NCBI GenBank assembly: GCA_905221605.1
Contig: CAJNDS010000138.1
Span: 124,001 to 188,000, forward strand
Length of the DNA stretch: 64,000 bases
Direction: 5' to 3'
Source: Symbiodinium natans
Lineage: Eukaryota > Sar > Dinophyceae > Suessiales > Symbiodiniaceae
Shown in pieces: positions 23,701 to 29,700 of this stretch. Numbering within the stretch: position 1 is the stretch's first letter; each line of letters starts with the position of its first letter. A model generated the notes under the pieces. That model was not told the DNA's origin and searched no databases. It worked only from the letters and a program-made list of their open reading frames with translations. The position numbers and the translations under genes are program-made.

Positions 23701-26700
23701 TGGAACCCTTCATCTGAGCTCAGGTTTTCCCCTAACCCAGAATCCCAAGCCCTAAACCGCGTATGCTTGGTGGCCCTAGATTCTAAATCTCAAACCCTTC
23801 AGGCCCTTTGGGACGTGGGACCCTAGTCTCCCTAAATCTGAAAACCCTTAACCCAAAACCTAAAAACTTTAAACCCTAAAACTATAAACCCAAAAACCCT
23901 AACCCACAAAAAACCCTAAAACCCTAAACTCCCTAAACCAAGAAAACCCTCAACCCCAAACCCTAAACCCCAAACCCTAGAACCCTTTCAACCCTACTTG
24001 GAGGTTCATGGTACTTATTAACCAATTCCAACTGTACTTGGAACTGTACTATAAACCATATTAGGGGACTTCGGGTGCTTATAAGTGGGTTATAAGTACA
24101 GCTATAACTGGTTTATAAGTACCATGAACCTCCAACTAGAACCCTAAACCCTAAAACCCTAAAGTCCCCGTATATACCCTGTACTAAGTAAGAGCCCGTA
24201 CTTCAGAACCATTGTCAGGGAGGTAAGAGACCATGTTAAGGGCCCATATAACTAACCCCCCCCCAAAAAAAAAAAACTAAAGCCCTGAAACCCTAAAACC
24301 CTCAAACCCTAAAACCCTAAAACCCTAGAACCCTAGAACTAAAACCCTAGAACCCTAGAACCCTAAAACCCTAAAACCCTGAAACCCTAAACCTCAAACC
24401 CTCAAACCCTAAAACCCCAAAACCCTAACCCCTAAAACCCTAACTCCAAGAACCCTAAAACCCTAGCACCCTAAAACCTAAAACCCCTAACTCCTAGAAC
24501 CCTAAAACCCTAACCCCTCCCCCCCCCAAAAAAAAAAAATAAAATAAAAAAAAAAACTACAGCAACCCTAAAACCCTCAACCCTAACCCCTAACTCCAAG
24601 AACCCTAAAACCCTAAAACCCCTAACTCCTAGAACCCTTAAAACCCTAAAAGCCCTAAAACCCCAAAACCCTGAAGCCCTAAAACCCTACAGCCTAAAAC
24701 CCCAAACCCTAAACTCCAAGAACCCCTAAAATCCCTAAAACCCTAAAACCCCTAACTCCTAGAACCCTTAAAACCCTACAAGACCTAGGCGGCATCGCCG
24801 TCTTCTCCATGGTGGGCCACCTGGCTCGCGAGAAGGGGCTCCCCGTCGAGGCCGGGGCTGAGGGTCTTAGGGTGCTTAGGGTGTTTAGGGTCTTAGGGTG
24901 TTTAGGGTTTAGGGTCTTAGGGTCTTAGGGTCTTAGGGTGTTTAGGGTTTAGGGTCTTAGGGTCTTTAGGGTCTTAGGGTCTTTAGGGTTTTTAGGGTTT
25001 TGGGTTTAGGGTTTAGGGTTGAGGGGTGGGGGTTTGGGGTTTGGGGTTTGGGGTTTGGGGTTTGGGGTTTGGGGTTTGGGGTTTGGGGTTTGGGGTTTGG
25101 GGTTTGGGGTTTGGGGTTTAGGGTTTAGGGTTTGGGGTTTGGGGTTTGGGGTTTAGGGTTTAGGGTTTAGGGGTGGGGGTTTGGGGTTTAGGGTTTGGGG
25201 TTTGGGGGTTGAATTAATGTACTCCTCCAGGAGCGTGACGAACCCCTACTACAAGGATCTACAATGGAAGAACTTTACCCTGAAGTAGGTCAAGAGCCCT
25301 AACTTCAATCATTCGCACCGGGTCCTTGGGGATCCTTTGGCTTGTTTATGGCTTCAGAGTTTGGTGTTCCCGGGGGGGGGGGGGGGGGGGGGTTAAACTC
25401 CCCTGAACAATACAGCCCGAAACCCTAAACCCTTCAGCCTCAAGCCCTAAACCCTAAACTTTTACCCTGAATCCTAAACCCGAACCCTAAACCCTAAACC
25501 CCAAACCCTAAACCCCAAACCCCAAACCCCAAACCCCAAACCCTAAACCCTAGCCCAACTGCTGCTTTGAGGATGTGGCGACCAAGTCAGGAACGGGTCT
25601 GGCTTTCATCGTCATTTCTGAGGCCATCCCCCCCCCCCCCCCCACCCGCTCGCTTTGCTCTGTGTGTGGGAGGGGAAATCGGAGAATAGGGGAAATCTGG
25701 GAAGAACATGGAAATAACTACGGGAATAGTGTGGAAATAATACGGGAATAGTTTAGGAATGGCATCGGAAAATTATGGAAGGGCTTTGGGGGCTGAGGTT
25801 CAGGTTTTCAGGCTACAAGTTACAAGTATCAGAGGGAAGTCTGGTGGGCCAACGCGAGGCCATGACACTCTTCGGGGGCTTTCAAAACGTCATGTCGGTG
25901 CTCTTCTTTGTGATGCTCTTCACGCTCGGCCTTGACTGTTCCTTGGTAGTGGTACCCTTCACCCTTTTCTTTTTTGGGTTATGGGCTCCCTTAGAAAATG
26001 ACCAACCCAAAAAAGGGTGCCCTTATTATGGTATGGTTTCTGGGCTACCCAGGTTCCTACGCATGGACAGAGACCATCGTCAGCTCCGTGGAGGAGTTTC
26101 TGGGGCGACATGGATACAAGCGGCCCCTTTGGCAAACGACTTTGCTGCTTTGCACCATCATGTGCTCGTTGCTTGCTAGCCCAGTGGTACCCTTTTCCCT
26201 TGTTTTGGGGTTCTGGGTTCCCTTATAAAGTAACCAACCAAAAAAAGGGTGCCCTTGTTATGAGATGGTTGCTGGGCTACTAAGGTTGGGATTGGTCTTC
26301 ACAACGCGAATGGGAAACAACCTCCTGGATGTCATCGACATGTTTGTTGGAACCATCTTTCTCCTTGTTGTCGCTGGGTTACCTGTAGTGCCTTGTTTCC
26401 CCCCTTTTGTTCAGGCTTGGGATGGACACAAGTCTTATAACAACCTCATTCTCAGCAAAATGGACACCTTTTTGTTCCCCTACATTGCTGGCAGCCTAGG
26501 TATGCTGCATGGAGTCTATCATCTTAAACTGCGATGTCGGCTGGAAGCGCCTTGCGTGCTCGCTGAAGGCCGCAACAACCGGCAGCTAGACCCATACTGG
26601 CAAGTTTCGCTCCCTTGTGTAAGGGGTGCTTATTCCAACCAGCGGAAGCAGAAGGGAACGTTTGATTTTAGGGGCCTAAACCCTAACCCCTAAACCCTAA

Positions 26701-29700
26701 ACCCTGAATAAACCCTAAGGGCCCATCCCCTGGATCCAACTCATATACCTACTTCGAGGTTCCCGGGTACCTGTAAGTAGCGTTACAAGTAGGGCAACGA
26801 TGGTAACAACCTTGTCTAGGGTGCTTTTAATAACCCTCCGTATAAGTTTCCATGAACTCCAAGTAACCCTAAACGCTAAACCCACCTTTATTAATTCACC
26901 CCTAAACCCTAAAACCTAAACCCTAAACCCTAAACCCTGAACCCTAAACCCTAAACCCTAAACCCTAAAGCCTAAAGCCTAAAGCCCTAAACCCTAAACC
27001 CTAAACCCCGAACCTGGCGCGGCCTCAGGCAACAAGCACACTCCAGAGGGTCGGAATCTGTTCCCTCGATGCCTCTGTCGCATTGACTTGCACCTAACAG
27101 CTCCCGGCCATCAATTAGGGTTTAGGGTTTAGGGTTGAGGGTTGAGGGTTGAGGGTTTGGGGTTTGGGGTTTGGGGTTTGGGGTTTGGGGTTTGGATTTT
27201 AGGGTCAAGTTCGTTGTTTTGCTACTTTTAGGGTTTAAGGTCTCTTGGGGGGGCGCCTACGAAATCACAGACAGTTCCTGCTCTACTTGCAGGTAGTGTT
27301 TCCCGTCCTGGCAAAGATCCGCTTGGGTTTAGGGCGTAGGGTTTGGAAAGCAGGGCCAGTTCTCTTCCCTGACAGGTTCCGGCGGCGACAGGGCTGCTAT
27401 GCCTCTATCAGATCATCCACGTGGCCCAGAAGACGCATCTTATCTAGATTCCATCTGGCACAAATCTGTCTGCTGTCTACCTAAGGCCTCAAAAACCCTA
27501 CACCCAACAAAGGACGTTCGCCGGCCTGAACGCCCTCAGCCCTAAACCCTTAGGGTTTAGGAACCCTAAACCCGAGACCCTAAACCCTATACCCTAAACA
27601 CTGGGTTGGTATCTGTGTATATACAGCCCTAAAGGTATGGCGGATACCCTAGCAGCCTCGTGGCTTGGGGATGGACGCTCTTAGCAACCTGCGTCGTTGT
27701 GATGTGCCTCACGATCTGGAAGCGTGACGCGGGGTCACTTCCCGCCGTGGAGGCCTTGCTTTAGGGTTTAGGGTTTAGGGTCTAGGGTCTAGGGTTTAGG
27801 GTTTAGGGTGGCCCAGAGGTACCCTGTTTCCCCTCTATTTTTTGGTTCAAGGTCTCCATATACAGTAACCAACCCCAAAAAGGGTGCCGTCATTATAGAT
27901 GGTTACTGGGCTAGCAAGAGGCCGACCTGCGCTTCAAGGGCGTGGTTCAGCCGGATGAGGAGCCTGACTGAAAGCCCAAGCGCCACCTTCAACCCCGCAG
28001 CGAGCAATGTTGCAGGTCTTGCACCGGGTTTGGGAGTACTATGCTTTGATGCTTTTTTTGGGTTCTGGGTTCCTATGTATAGCTACTTATACCGAAAAGT
28101 GTATACGTCTGTCTTCTCCAAAGTAGGGTGCAGGTCTTGCATTGCTTAGCTGGCAGCCAAAGGATGGTGTTCGTATGTCTTCTTTCTGCTGCTTATTCCC
28201 TAAACCCTAAACCCTAAACCCCAAACCCTAAACCCTAAAACCCTAAACCCTAAACCATCGGAAAGACCGAAGAGGGGAGAGAGAGAGAGACAGCAACAAA
28301 AATAGAAAGAGAACCAAAGGAACCCGGTTACCCGTGGCCAAATCGTGCAGAACTGCAAATGCCCCATGTGCGTCATCGGTTGGTAGGATTCAGGTTTAGG
28401 GTTTAGGGTTTAGGGTATAGGGTTTAGGGTTTAGGGTTTAGGGTTTAGGGTTTAGGGTTTAGGGTTTAGGGTACAATCATGCGCAGGAGAGGAGCCTAGA
28501 GGAGCAGAGGTCGTGCTGAGCCGCCCAGTAGTTGCCGACCCAGACTCAGGATGATTGGCTGGGTAGGGTTTAGGGTTTAGGGATAGCGTTTGGGGTTTGG
28601 AGTCTAGCATTTAGAGTTTAGTTCGGGGGGGCGTTGATTGGAAGCCTAGTTGTACCCTACTTTTGCCCCCCAAGTCTGATTCAGCAGCTGTAACTACCAT
28701 TCCTAGGACCGCTTATTTCTTTGTTTTTAGGGTTGGGGTTCCCTTACAGTCACCTTGAAAACAAAAAGGGGTGCCCGTTTAATTCCTAGGTGACTCCTGG
28801 GTCTAGATTCCAGAACAGGGATATCTTGCACATCCACTTTTCCGAATACGCTACCTTTAATTCGCGCCAGTTCCATGGCGCACAAGGCGTCTCACTGGTT
28901 GCTTCTGGGCTCAAGCGCTCATGATTTCAGAGGGTCCCTCAGGGAGGGGGGTTCATGTAAGGTTTAGGGTTGAGGGTACCTGGGGAACCTCAAAGAAGCT
29001 TCAAGAGACCCAGGGAGTAGGGGGGTGTATTAGGGAACTTTGGGTTACATACCCCCCTTACTCCCCCCCTCCCTTAAGCACCCTCTAATGACTGCACGTG
29101 TCGATTTAAATGTTCAGCTTCGCCGGTCCTTGCTACAGCGGTGACGACTGCCGCCCATGTGCCCACCAAGAAGTGTGCGGTTCCGCGCCTGTTCGGACGC
29201 CATCTTCTGGTGCGCATGCCTGAAACAGCACCACGTTGTAATCTCCATACCGAAAACCCTCGCCCGATTAAATTCCCGATGCTTCCTTACCAGTTCTGAG
29301 TAGGGTTTAGGGTTTATGGTGTATGAGGGTTGAGGGGTTAGGGTGTATCAGGGTTTCGGACTTAGAGCTCAGGGTTTATATGGGGGGTTTTGTATTTAGG
29401 GTTGCGGTTGTAGTTTAGGTACTTTCCTCTTTCCCCTCAGCCAAGCAACTCCCGAACTCCCTACAAAGAGCCCAAGCCCTGTAACCTGTCTGCACCCCAT
29501 CAAAACCTTCCCCACCAAGAAACAAAGCAATAACAAAACCCGAAACCCTAAACCCTGAACAACCTTTCCCTGTAAACGCATGCGAAACGGGTGGGGAAAA
29601 ACCAGAAAACACCCTAAACCCTAAACCCTAAACCCTAAACCCTAAACCCTAAACCCTAAACCCTAAACAACCGGAGGATCCCAATTGCCGGGCGGACGCG

